From Schistocerca nitens (taxonomy: Eukaryota > Arthropoda > Insecta > Orthoptera > Acrididae), in contig NC_064618.1 of NCBI RefSeq assembly GCF_023898315.1, positions 189,029,548 to 189,093,547 on the forward strand: a stretch of DNA of 64,000 nucleotides, in the 5' to 3' direction. Position numbers and translations under genes: made by a program. The notes under the pieces are model-generated. The model was not told the origin of the DNA. It did no database searches and saw nothing but the letters and a program-made list of their open reading frames with translations. Below are positions 22,250 to 32,971 of the stretch, one piece after another (position 1 is the stretch's first letter; each line of letters opens with the position of its first letter).

Positions 22250-23050
22250 CCATTCATTTTATGAAACAGTTTATATTTGTGTTCTAAGAATTCAGAATGA
22301 ATGAGAAAAAAATCAGTATTTGTGTACGAAACAAGAGTGCAGGTGATAGGACATGGGGAAACCAAGTGTCCGACCTGTACCCCGCATTTGCGGGCTTAGA
22401 ATGTGCGCTTCTCTACAAATATTGATAACGGGAGAAACAAAGAAGTATCAAAGAAAAATTGGTTTTGATGAACAGTGACGATCGAGGCAAAGAGGCAGTG
22501 CCCTACGTTCTTCAGAAACAATGGGAATGTAATTGTTATCTGGAAGATCCTGTTAGCAACGATGATTTAATGATAATTTTAATAAAGTATTTACGCTGTA
22601 ATGTAACAAGACATTAAGCCTCGCGAACATTTGATGATCTGCCAAGTTATTAAGAGTTTTGGATCGTTTGAAAGGATTGACGATACAGGAACGCCAGTTG
22701 CATAAGAAAAAAGTATGACACGTCACAATCAACTTTGTCAGCAATGCGACGCTCTGCCGGAAGATGACTTCGGACGCCCTCCCTGGAATCAAGAAAACGA
22801 CAATCAATAGCGATACAAAGACACACGAAGAGATCAACTCTCGCGAAATTACATGCCGATCATGATCAGTTTCGAAATGACGAGAGGAGGAAAAATGATT
22901 TTGATAGACGGAACGAGCAGGCGATACAGGATACAAGAGTCCGGAATGCTTCACCGCTCCGTAAACGGATAAGAGACTCTGATACGAGATTAGTGGCCGG
23001 CAACAAAAAATCAGTTTCTCATGAGATCCGCTCCCGAACATTCGCCCATT
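22250..23050 (+). pseudogene. Second Gypsy relic: gag (heavily mutated)
   Basis: Around 22,545-22,700 the plus strand reads LEDPVSNDDLMIILI, then after a stop ASRTFDDLPSY and VLDRLKGLT in shifted frame. This resembles the gag core of the first Gypsy relic (DEPITLEDFLHIL...). Beyond 22,720 only scattered similarity remains. The minus-strand frame here of 162 codons is a shadow. Confidence 0.5.
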
Positions 23051-23480
23051 TTAACTGATCATATGTGAGAGTGCCGATGATCACATTCGAAAGTGAGAAC
23101 ATTAAAACTGAACTATTGTAAGATATGGAGAAGCTATAGTGAGGCACTGAATGCAGTGATTCAGCTCATTATATTTGTCGGAAAATTACAGAAGTTTAAA
23201 TTCTGGAAGTTTTAATTTGGCTATCTCCAATAGTCTGTATGATTAGCTTTGTGAGATAAAAGATGTACCTGTTTTCTCTGTCAAGTGTGTGCACATAGTT
23301 AGAGCAAATGGACAAGGAAGGCCTGCTGTTACTGGACAGGCACTCGGAATGTGCAAGATTTTCAAGAAGATGCTTTGACGTGGTTGTATTCATTGTTGAT
23401 TCTTTGATTATGGATTAGGTTTTTTTAATGATTTGCTGGCAGAAAGAACGTGTAGATGATTTGAATAACTTCCCCACTAC
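23051..23480. other. Gap between gag and RT of second Gypsy relic
   Basis: The protease is expected here by position, but I see no clear D-T-G motif in any frame. Confidence 0.3.
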
Positions 23481-24880
23481 CTAAAGGGAAGAACTGCGAA
23501 AAGTTCAAGCCACACGCTGAAGTACTTTCAATTAAATCTGGACTGACGACGAATTTACATCTCGAATTAAGGTTGTGGCCGCACAAACTGTTTAAAATTA
23601 AGTCATCCAGTATGACTAACTAGTAGAGAAGCTGTAGGGAAAGAAGTTAAACGGGTGATAGAAAACGAGACAATTATGATAACTGAGAGATTACTTAGCG
23701 ACTACTGCAATCCGATAGACCTCGTAATTAAAAAGGTCGTACCAACCAGACTTGTTCTGTATGCCCCAGCGGGATGAGCCCGAAAATGCTAAAGAAATGT
23801 TGGAGAAATTTGCTTGTACCTGTTATCTTAATATTACAGATAGCAGTTACTGCAGATAGAGCTGGAGGAGGGAAGCAGAAAGTTCACTGCTTTCTTGCAC
23901 AAGGGACGTTTTACCGTTGCAGACGGATGCCATTCTGTTAAAGCATTTCATCAGCAGCATTTGTTAGACCGTTAAATGAGATTCTTGGAGAAGAACTTGT
24001 ACAGAAGCTTGTAGTGAACGCAGATGATGTTTTGATTGTATCCGCGTCCTGGGAAGAGCACTTAGGCATCCTACACAAAGCTTTGGGTACATTTAGATCG
24101 GCTGAAGTCACACTAAACCACCGAAACCGGAATTCACGAAGAGAAACGTAACATTCTTGGAACATGTTATATCGTCAGAAGGAATTGAGCCAGATCCGAA
24201 GAAATTCGATGCAGTTCGAAGTTTTCTAGAGTCATGAAAAGCAACTTCAACGTTTCCTCAGTGCCAGTGGATATCACCGTCTGTTTCTAAAAGGACAGTG
24301 CTTATCATCATCCGTGTTCCTGACATTAAGAGGGCGGATTTCAATTTGGGCCAGTGGAGCAGACCTATAAGAAGCGTTTAATGAGATCAAGAAACAACTC
24401 TCAGAAGCTCCACGATTGCATCCACCAGACCTTAATAAACCATTTACCTTGACGTGGGCGCCAGTGAATTTGGAGTTGGTGTCATTTTGTATATAAAAAG
24501 TCAATAAATATAGTTTAGAACAATTCGCATAGTCTCCCTTGCCTGTGGCGTTTTACAAGCACGGGAAAGGAAATACACTGCACCGAACGTGAAGCACTTA
24601 CATTTGTTTGGAGCTTTAACCGGTTCTGCTATTTACTGCGCGGACTCTAAAATGTCGTACTGACCAGTCATAAACCATTATCTTTCATTCTTCAATGTAA
24701 ATTATTACATAAGCGTCTTCCTAGATGGGCCCTTGCCATTCAGGAATTCAATTTTGAGACAGAATACATGTCAGGTAAAACAAATGTGGTACCTGATGCT
24801 TTGTCACGTATTGTTCATCTGGAATGCAAAGGCTCCACGATTGTGAGGTTAAGTTAGTTCTGTAACAGACGATATTGTGA
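23480..24880 (+). pseudogene. Second Gypsy relic: reverse transcriptase and RNase H
   Basis: Frameshifts are frequent, but the order is clear. It runs from a region like FTVADGCHSVKAF, through VVNADDVLIVSASWEEHLG with both catalytic aspartates (tyrosine of YADD changed to Asn), FRSAEVTLN, KKQLQRFLSASGYHR and FNEIKKQLSEAP, to PPDLNKPFTL, the start of RNase H. Near 24,780 comes MSGKTNVVPDALSR-like sequence, the linker before integrase in Gypsy elements. It should copy retrotransposon RNA when intact; this copy cannot. Confidence 0.82.
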
Positions 24881-25079
24881 AATATCATCTCAATACACTG
24901 CCCTTTTCATTTATAATATTTCATCAGATGTTCGCACCAAGACACCCAGTATAGAGGAAATCAAGATTAATATCATGAGGGGAGTGGAAGAAGAATCAAA
25001 ACTTAGTTGGCTTTTAGATAATATTAAAGCAGTGGAACAGCAGATGAAACATTAAAAATGATAAGGACAGTGTATCGAG

Positions 25080-26145
25080 ATGATATTACTTAATTCACAA
25101 TGTCGTCGGGTACTGCGCAACAGACTTTTCCTCACAATCGTTGGGGCTTTGCATTCCAGAACAGGTTACCGGTTACCTGATCAAATATATCCATAACAGT
25201 CTCGCACATTTAGATCGAAAGAAACGTCTACAACTTCGAAAAGAAGTGTTTTTTTAATGACGAATAGTTAAAGAATGTGAGTTAAGTCAGGGTACCAAAG
25301 TGTCTACAACGCTACGTATAGGATTCATGCCCAATATTCTCCCAGACAAAATAGCTGAAATCATTGGTTTTCATCTTTTCCCTCCCCTTTCACAGTATCA
25401 TGATAATTTCTCGCTGATCTTGGCGGTGGTGAAATTCTATTTAAAATTTGCTCTCTTCTTTCCACTGAGAAAGACTAAGAATAATAGCATAGTTCAAAAA
25501 TTAATAGAAGACTATTTTCCGAATACCATTCACTCACAAAGTATTTTGTAGGATAATGACTCACAATTTCGTTCTATTGCTTGTAAATCTTTTATTGATG
25601 AGGAGAAGACACGTCAAGTTGCAACATTAACATACAGACGGTCGTCAGATCCCACAGCACGTACAATGCGCGCACCAGGACAATTTTACCAAGCACACTG
25701 CAGAAAGGATCACAATAAGTGGATTCATAAGTTACCTCATCATGAAGAAGTGATGAGTAGCCTTCACATGATAATACTACTCGGCCGTCTTGTAAAGTTT
25801 TACATGGCAAAGAACTTGACAGTACTGTCGATAAGATTTTATGTCATCAGATGAATTAACGACCGAATAAAGACAGCATATGGCCCTGAAACAAGGCACG
25901 ATACGTTGGTTACAACCACTATCGACCTTATCAGAGTTTATGAGCATATACGATCACATTTCAAATCTTCAGTGGCAAAGGACGAAATTAAGAAATCTCT
26001 GCATCATTTCTTGAGACCATTTAGAATTCAGAGGATGCAAATTATGTTAAGTTATATAAACTTAGCGGCGAAAAATATTTTGGGCTTTGTCACGTGGTGT
26101 ACATTAAATTGTAATATTGATAATGTGGAAAAAATTAAGACGTAA
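25080..26145 (+). pseudogene. Second Gypsy relic: integrase
   Basis: The zinc-binding region survives as YLIKYIHNSLAHLDRKKR at about 25,170. The core appears as DNDSQFRSIACKSFIDEEK near 25,556 with the second catalytic aspartate, followed by AHCRKDHNKWIHKLPHHEEV. The residue at the usual glutamate position in NP.ER is altered (PTARTMR). Stops occur throughout. The sequence after 25,850 is a degraded C-terminal part. Confidence 0.75.
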
Positions 26146-26149
26146 ATGA

Positions 26150-27305
26150 ATAATGTTGTAATAAGATGGAGTAGTGGACATGTACTTTGTGTGCAAAATG
26201 GCAATACGTAGGTGAGCGAACTATGGAATAATTCCAGTTATGTCGTGAAACAATGTTAAACTAACATGTTTGTGACTGTTAACTGGATGGTGCAGTGGTG
26301 CGAGTGTTTTTTATTTTGGGTTATATACTCGCTGTATCCTCTCTCTGTTCACGAGGTTCCATAAGGCGACGCTACGTCATCGCTACGTCAAGCCGTGCAA
26401 AGAGGAGGCTCATGGGAGATCAACGGCGGCTTAAAATGTGAGATCAACATTTGTCGAACCTTCCGCTGAATTGCGCACTAATTCATGCTGTACATGGCAG
26501 CGACGCATTTCACTACGCTGCTGGAGCTGGTTGCGACATATCCAGGTCACTTTACGGTGGCAGTACGTTTATCAACAACGTCACGTGAGTCGGAGGAGCG
26601 ATGACGCGAGTCTTTAAGGTCAAGTAATGCGTTTGTAGTGTCGGGTAGGTTCTGTTACAAAAAGCATTCCACACCAATGTGCCGTGAAAGAATTTGACGA
26701 AAAGGTGCTAAGCAAACTTTGGATATGTAAAATTTGATGGTATTTCTGCATTCATGTAATTGGACCTGTACACAGCAGGTCACAAAGCTAACCTGCCGCT
26801 TTCAACTTTTTTCCGTCTCTGCTTTTATTGATTATTAAATTAGTGTACTGCTCTTGGATAGGTGACATATTTACTGCACCTGTTTTATTGATGATGGGGA
26901 TATTTTTGGTCCGATCCCATGCAACGATCTAACATGTTTTCATTCTGATAATCTTTTAACGATGGACAAAACAAAGTGATATCCACTCTGCAGGGCAGGG
27001 GAAATTACTATTAATTAATACTCTGCTAACCGAAAATACAAATTCCGTTGAACTGTTAACGACGTTTCTCCCAAATTAAATTACATATTATTATTGATAT
27101 ACCCTAAGGTTAGAGACCATCCACTGAAAATGTGCCTTTTACTTAAGTGAAATTTACCTTACTAATACTGTTGTTTGTTGTACATACTTATGGTTAACAG
27201 ACTTGTTATAGCTTAATCTACCAAAATCTTCATGATCCTAGTATAAAGAATACTTACATGGTTACACCTATCTCGTGAGAATTATTTAAAGGTTTGTCGG
27301 TTTAA
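26150..27305. other. No recognised gene
   Basis: Nothing with a family motif is visible. A right LTR for the second Gypsy relic was looked for by eye here and not found. Confidence 0.4.
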
Positions 27306-27535
27306 TTTTGGACTGGTGCATAAGTTCGTAGCGTTTTCCCAAAAGTTTCATGAAAAAAACATTTACAAGTAACTCAGATTTTAGTCACCAATACTGTATT
27401 CTTCTCACTGTTTACAACAGTCTCTCAACACTGAGTGAATTTTTCGATTTAGCGACTGTAAAATTACGTCGCTTTAAGGCGAACAACTGGTCACGTTCGG
27501 AGCACATTTTCATTGGGCAGGAACGTCCTTATAGG

Positions 27536-27681
27536 TTCCAGAACGAGATGGTCACTCTGCAGCGGAGTGTGCGCTGATGTGAAACTTCCTGGGAGGTTAA
27601 AACTGTGTGACAGACAGAGACTCGAACTCAGGGCCAAGTTCGAGTCTCGTCCGGCACACAGTTTTGATCTTTCAGGAAGTT
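27536..27681. mobile_element. Palindromic copy of tRNA-derived SINE family E
   Basis: Arms at about 27,581-27,631 and 27,634-27,681 are inverted copies: aaactgtgtgacagac on one side and the complement of a ccggcacacagtttt stretch on the other. Only about 3 bp separate them. The left end (ctctgcagcggagtgtgcg) matches the element at 7,858. Confidence 0.7.
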
Positions 27682-27815
27682 ACTTTGAAGGCTGTTCGAC
27701 AGAGAGCTGAGAATGCAAAAATCTGAGGACGCAAACTCAGGTGAATAAAATGGGTGCGGAACAACTTCGCAACAACTCCAGTATAGTGTCTTTTTTTTTC
27801 AATCTAGCAGAAAGC

Positions 27816-28155
27816 ACACACACACACACACACACAAACACATTCCGCCTACAAGCCACAAGTGGCCCAATGTGACCATCCATGTCATCCTCAGCTGAGG
27901 ATGCGGATAGGAGGGGCGAGTGCTCAGCACACCGCTCTCCCAGTCATTATGATGGTTTTCTTGGACCGGAGCCGCTACTATTCGGTCGAGTAGCTCGTCA
28001 ATTGGCATCACGAGACTGAGTGCACCCTTAAAAATGGCAACAGCGCATGGCGGCCAGGATGGTCACCCATCCATGTGCTGGCCACGCCCAACAGCGCTTA
28101 ACTTCGGTGATCTGACGGGAACAACTGCATCAGCAGCGTCAAGGTCGTTGCACAG
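27816..28155 (-). mobile_element. 5S-rRNA-derived SINE (SINE3 type), copy 1
   Basis: The right end, 28,055-28,155, resembles the reverse complement of 5S rRNA: cacccatccatgtgctggcc, cgcttaacttcggtgatctg and ggtcgttg occur in the right order. The body and tail run leftward and end in a CA repeat that is its 3' tail. A 13-bp duplication, tctagcagaaagc, flanks it at 27,803-27,815 and 28,156-28,168. The 5S part supplies an internal pol III promoter in SINE3 families. Copy 2 is at 38,451. Confidence 0.85.
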
Positions 28156-28396
28156 TCTAGCAGAAAGCGGCGATCGAATCCTTGATTACTGTTACTTCAC
28201 GCAGTCTTCCTGTTCGTCGTCCTTCGTCTGCGAGACGTCTGAGTTGTTGACTTTTAATGTCAGCAGTGAGGACTACGTATCAGGGAAGCGATTCATAGTA
28301 CACCAACCAACCAGCCTATGCATCATCAGACACGTAAGATTATCTTTTTGAGCAGCGCAGTGGTGTTTGTACTGGGCCGTGCTGCTTTGTCTAGAC

Positions 28397-28860
28397 TCAA
28401 TCGTTCCTTTCTTTTCCTTGTATTAGCGTAAAACACCATTTCTCGTCACCAGTAACGACAGAAGGAAGGAATACTCGGTGTTGTTGACGAGCCAGTTGAT
28501 CACTAGCAAGGGGAGAGATGCACAAATGGCCACCCTCCGATTTCTTCGACTTAGGTTTAGGGCGTGCGGTACCCATATACTTTCCCCACTGCATGCAAAA
28601 GTCGTACAATGACAGATTTATCACAGTTCACCGCACCTGCCAGTGCTCGAGTACACTGACATTGATCATTGTGGATAACCATCTTCATCAAACCTCAGGG
28701 GTCTTCCTGAACGTATTGAGTCACTAACGTTACAACAATCCTCCCTACAAAACAACACCATTTTCTCGCCAAGCTCTGTACAGTGGCATTACCCCATAGG
28801 CGGTGCAAATGTTTCTGGTTGCCTTCATTGCTGTCACCACTCTGCTGAACTCACACAGAA
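28397..28860 (-). pseudogene. Mariner transposase fragment
   Basis: The minus strand shows a region like MKATRNICTAYG, then a degenerate GRPL-type linker, HLCISPLASDQLARQQHR and FLPSVVTGDEKWCF, the first catalytic aspartate motif of mariner. Frames change at least twice. The C-terminal catalytic part is missing or unrecognisable. Confidence 0.75.
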
Positions 28861-29218
28861 GATTGTCCCACTTGGTACTCCGTTTTCTAGCTTCCACAAC
28901 AATGCGTTAACTCCAAAAGCAGCAGTTATATACAAATAAATAGAGAAATTGGTAAATAAACACCTTTTCAACCGAAATATCAAAATGGAAAGCAAAAACG
29001 CCAAGGTTTTATGCAACCAGCCTAGTGGTACATAGTATTGTTCTGTTTTGTCATTCCCGTGCACTGGAGCGCTTTGCAAGTGATCAGTTTCACAGTGAAA
29101 CTATATATCACCATAAATTTCCAAGCGAATGTTAAGTCAGGGGATGTGTGACGATCCTGTATCGTCACATGTCAAGACATGGGTCATAATGCGTATCGAG
29201 GCAGAATTACCATGTAGT

Positions 29219-29480
29219 AGCTGCCCCCAGTGAGTTTCGAACAATCTCTGATTGTTGTTGCGCGAGCGTTTAGCACTGCAGTATAGCGGAGTTTAGTCTG
29301 TGTGTCCAAACCTAGTGATTGGGCTGGGAAGATACGTGGGCAACACAGTTCGGATGAAATTTTTAATCCTATAGAATATGTTTATCTGCGCCGCTGCGTT
29401 AGAGTTTCAGTGTGGGAAGGTCAATAATGTATGGTCCCATGCGGAAGATAGCTAAACTGTGCGTGTTTTGAAATGGGATT
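29219..29480 (+). repeat. Diverged dispersed repeat, copy B
   Basis: This is the partner of 3,446-3,770, with ordered shared blocks (tagcggagt, gttcggatgaaa, gctaaactgtgcg). The family is unknown. Confidence 0.45.
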
Positions 29481-29907
29481 ATCATTTTTTCGACATACTA
29501 CGCGAGCGCACAGATTAATGAACGCTGTTACGATGTTTTAGCATCCAGCGTTATACACCCAGACTGAAGTATTCGGCAAACCACCAATTTTGTAGTAACG
29601 GCCCGGTATGTATTTTCCTCAACTTCTGGACCGATTTCTATGAAGCTTGATACACCTATCTGGAAATCACTGCTGTGGGGTAAAAAACCCCTACCCATCA
29701 AAGGGCTGGAGGTGGAGGAGGAAAAGTAGTGTAGCTCACGACAAGCGAATACACATACTTCAGTCATCCAATATTTGAGATTGAGGGCACTTTGAGACCT
29801 ATTCTCGTTGACGACCTCCACAAAATCATGAAAGGACAAAAGTTTATCGTTTTCTACCTTTTCGCTGTTCATACAGTAAAACTGCCACATAAATAATGAC
29901 GTTTTTA

Positions 29908-30650
29908 TTTATTACTTCTATAGTACTAATTTTATTGATGATTCATGTTGCAGACGGTATTTAAATATACCACTGAATACACCAGAAAAAGTGTACCATT
30001 GTTCGAAACATAGTTCAGGGCATATGATATCAAATACTAAGATGCAACAAAAACTGTGGCATAATTTTGGCCTTTCAGTTTATTACTTATTTACTAAAAA
30101 ATGCAACGGACTTCGTAGACAGTATCCACATGTGCCACTGAATTTACCAGCAAAATATGTCATTTTACGACACATGGTTCAGAAGAAATAATGTCATTAG
30201 TACTGTGATCGGCTAAACAAGTACCGCATCGTGCATGACATAATGATTTATTACTTGTTTATTATTATCTATATTCACAACTAATTTTGCACATTTCGCA
30301 TGTAATAATGGATGTACTTACAAAATTATATCATTGTACAGCACTTAGTTCAGGATACACGACGTCCTAAACCATGAGCTGTGAAAATGACACACTGGAC
30401 TCGCATTCGGGGGGAAGACGGTTCAATCCCGTCTCCGGCCATCCTGATTTAGGTTTTCCGTGATTTCCCTAAATCGTTTCAGGCAAATGCCGGGTTGGTT
30501 CCTTTGAAAGGGCACGGCCGATTTCCTTCCCCATCCTTCCCTAACCCGAGCTTGCGCTCCGTCTCTAATGACCTCGTTGTCGACGGGACGTTAAACACCA
30601 CTAACCTAACCTAACCTGTGAAAATGAAACTGCAGGGCAAAATTCGCTAT
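29908..30650 (+). repeat. Tandem repeat of about 170 bp, about three units
   Basis: The phrase tttattactt starts at 29,908, 30,079 and 30,247, spacings of 171 and 168 bp. Within each unit the order cca(c/t)tg, acatagttcag or acatggttcag or acttagttcag, and aaactg recurs. The third unit is split by the SINE at 30,391-30,615. The units are diverged. Confidence 0.6.
30391..30615 (+). mobile_element. tRNA-derived SINE, family C
   Basis: The head contains cactggactcgcattcg and the B-box-like ggttcaatccc; the tail ends in ctaac repeats. A perfect 12-bp duplication, ctgtgaaaatga, lies at 30,379-30,390 and 30,616-30,627. A minus-strand copy is at 54,321. It interrupts the third unit of the tandem array of about 170 bp. 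Confidence 0.9.
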
Positions 30651-30869
30651 GGATACACTTGAAATATGTCTACAAACAAGTGTGAAAATTGTTAAAGGTG
30701 TCTGAAATATATTTGATACGTGTCCATGTGCGCAAATTCATGGGTAAGATGCTCATCCTAAATCCATGGAGTGATTTCAACCAAACTGGGTGCACATATT
30801 AGTAAAAATCTGGAAATAAATACTGTGGAGACAATAAACACCAGCGTCCTATGCGGGTGAAAGCGATAA

Positions 30870-31345
30870 CGTGAAGACGGAAGAGGGGGAGGATATGGAC
30901 AGACAGCCAGGGGAAGGCGGAGACGTACATAGGTAGGAGGAAAGGGCAGATGGAGAAATTTACAAAGAGTTGCAGAGGAGGAAATAGGCAGCTAATAGAG
31001 AGTAGGAAATGGACCGAGATAGGGGGAGGAAGAGATAAGCAGAGACAGGGGAAAGGAGAAGACGAGCAGACTGAGAGGAAGGAGGAAATGGACTGAGAAA
31101 GAGGAGAGGATAAGGTGGACAGGGAGAGCGGAAACGAGGAAATGGGCAGAGAAAGGAAAGCAGAGGAGGTGAACAAAGACAGCTGAAGGAGGAGATAGAG
31201 AGAGAGAAGTGCAGGAGGAGATGGACATATAGTGGAGGGTGTAGGAGGAGGATCAGAGAGAGGATGGAGTAGATTGACATAGAGGAGATGAAGGAGGAGA
31301 TGGTCAGAATTAAGAGTGAGGGGGAGAGACGTGATGGAATCTATA
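30870..31345 (+). repeat. Purine-rich low-complexity tract of about 470 bp
   Basis: The plus strand is almost only A and G, with loosely repeated gaggaggagatgg and gacagagaga words. The minus-strand Ser, Leu and Pro-rich frame across it is an artefact. Long polypurine stretches can form triplex DNA. Confidence 0.8.
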
Positions 31346-31385
31346 CACACCAGGCAGTGCCGGGTACTCGGGTAGTGTTATGTAA

Positions 31386-31885
31386 AATTTTTTCCACTCA
31401 TTTGCCCGTAAGGTACACTTTACTTTCGAGGATTCTATCAGCTGCAATTTGGGTCACATGTATTGGAACTATACTTTTTCTTTGATATAACCATGACTCA
31501 AGCATACATAGGTTGCCAGCCCTTAGGAAGTATTTGGCAGGTGTTACTTTTATTCTACGTAATACAGCTCCTTCCCACTCAACTGGCTTATGGATCTCAA
31601 GAACAATGATGTTTTTGCACGATTTATACCCTTGTCACCAAGACCTCTATGGGAGTGATGCGTAGGGACTGTGGTTTTATCCCAGATTCCTCATCTAATA
31701 CTGGATTTTGAAATTTACTAAGAACTTTCCATGGGATTGTTAACACCTATTTTCGAGGATTCGTTGTGCTATCGTGAAGGTCTCACAAATTTGAGCAACG
31801 TTGTCTCATGAGTTAATAAAGTCATCTCGGTTTTACAGCCCCATCAGGTGGTTAAAATCCCTTAACCTTTGGACTGAGCTTTAAT
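31386..31885. other. No recognised gene
   Basis: Nothing with a family motif is visible here. Confidence 0.4.
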
Positions 31886-31989
31886 TGGTCATAGTCAAGT
31901 GGTGTCGTACCCACACTGCTGTGTGTGAGTCACCTGGTGCTCACTTCGAAGCCAAATATGGCAATGTTTTCGTCCCACGTCCGTCACGA

Positions 31990-32963
31990 CCACTTCAGCT
32001 TGCGATGGCTCGGTTCCAGTATGTGATGAGCTGCAAACCGGCGTTTTTATTGATGCTGTTCTCCGATATATTATTTTTACAGCATCTTTAGTGGCGCTAT
32101 TCTAAAATCCAATCGTCAAACGTAATCCATTTTTGATTTACTAAAACATGTTTTGCGACGACTGCTGTTTGCGGATAGCTTAAGTGAAAGCACATTCCCT
32201 GTTCCGTCCGGCGTCTCTCCACAGTATGTACTGTTTGCCTGACGTAGTAGTAGCAACACGGACATGGTGTCTTCTACACTCTGGGCGTGCTGAGCTCAAC
32301 ATCGTTCTACATAGGCCGCATGAGCTGCCGTACTTTGGCTGGGGACCTGAACACTGGTGAAATATTGTCTCTCTTCAGGAGCCAGCTAACGTTTCCCAAC
32401 ACCGTGCCGCTAGGAACCAAAAATTCAAGTTTCTTGTTCTATGCTTCGGTTGTGTTTCTCTTGCACGTATTGCCAGAAATTACTTGTGATACCTGGCGGT
32501 GACTGCAGCCATTTTCCTGAAGACTCTTCATAGGTGACTTACTTCTAGCGACAAGTTTTCAGCGTCTGAGCACGATGTACGGGGGTGTCCAGAACGTCAC
32601 GTTCTTGTGCCAGGTGATTATGGCTGAGGTACCCATTTGTATTTCTGTGAATGAGGCCTTCTGTGTATCGGGTGTTGTTATGAATTCCGTTCAGGTTCTC
32701 TAAGAATTCTCCCAGTTTTTCACATCTCCTGGGCCAGGTGATAAGTGTGTCGTCGGCACAAAGAAAAAAGCATCTTGACTTAGCTGGAGCTTTGTCCACA
32801 GTGACGTCTTCAGATTTCTCCATATATTGTTTGGCTGAGGTAACTTACGTCCCATGGCCACGCCTTCCAGTTGGTCGATATAGTGGCCACTATATTGGAA
32901 ATATAACGATGTCAACGTGTGCTTCCACAATCTCATAACCGTACTGTCAAATAAATTGGACAA
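31990..32963 (-). pseudogene. Penelope-like RT and GIY-YIG endonuclease (broken)
   Basis: One frame (32,963-32,700) reads SLYFQYSGHYIDQLEGVAMG, the QTDGVAMGSPLS-type motif of Penelope RTs. The next (32,823-32,545) reads SRCFFLCADDTLITWP, corresponding to the YVDDT catalytic box with Tyr-Val changed to Cys-Ala but both aspartates kept. Then come HNNTRYTEG and a stretch like LVHRAQTL. Around 32,200-32,290, TPRV, a stop, KTPCPC and YYVRQT follow, a degenerate GIY-YIG nuclease start. In an intact element the nuclease nicks the target and RT primes there. Confidence 0.78.
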
Positions 32964-32971
32964 GGTATCTA

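Larger units (their letters stand above)
27309..29030 (-). mobile_element. Mariner relic carrying two SINEs
   Basis: A terminal repeat at 27,309-27,335 (cataagttcgtagcgtttt) faces a related one at about 29,000-29,030 (complement of tgcataaaaccttggcg). Minus-strand mariner transposase remnants lie at 28,397-28,860, and mariner 3' sequence lies at 27,336-27,535. A foldback SINE (27,536) and a 5S-derived SINE (27,816) are inside. The terminal repeats resemble those of the mariner at 794-3,331. Confidence 0.6.
29520..31380. repeat. Unclassified complex repeat region
   Basis: Two similar phrases, at 29,626-29,690 (ctggaccgatttctatgaag) and 30,766-30,830 (ggagtgatttcaaccaaact), each followed by a tctggaaat and tgtgg pattern, suggest one repeat family present twice. 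Between them lie a tandem array (29,908-30,650) and a SINE. To the right is a purine-rich tract. No transposase or RT is seen. Confidence 0.5.

Noticed and set aside
22553-23041. 162-codon minus-strand ORF
   Set aside because: No motif on that strand, while the plus strand shows Gypsy gag traces in the correct order before pol.
28055-28155. 5S rRNA gene
   Set aside because: The similarity is partial and joined to a SINE body with target duplication; a second degraded copy is at 38,640-38,719.
29908-30385. CRISPR-like array
   Set aside because: The period of about 170 bp, the diverged units and the absence of short identical repeats with unique spacers rule it out.
30799-31350. 183-codon Ser, Leu and Pro-rich minus-strand ORF
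   Set aside because: It is the translation of a purine-rich low-complexity tract and has no globular or signal features beyond composition.
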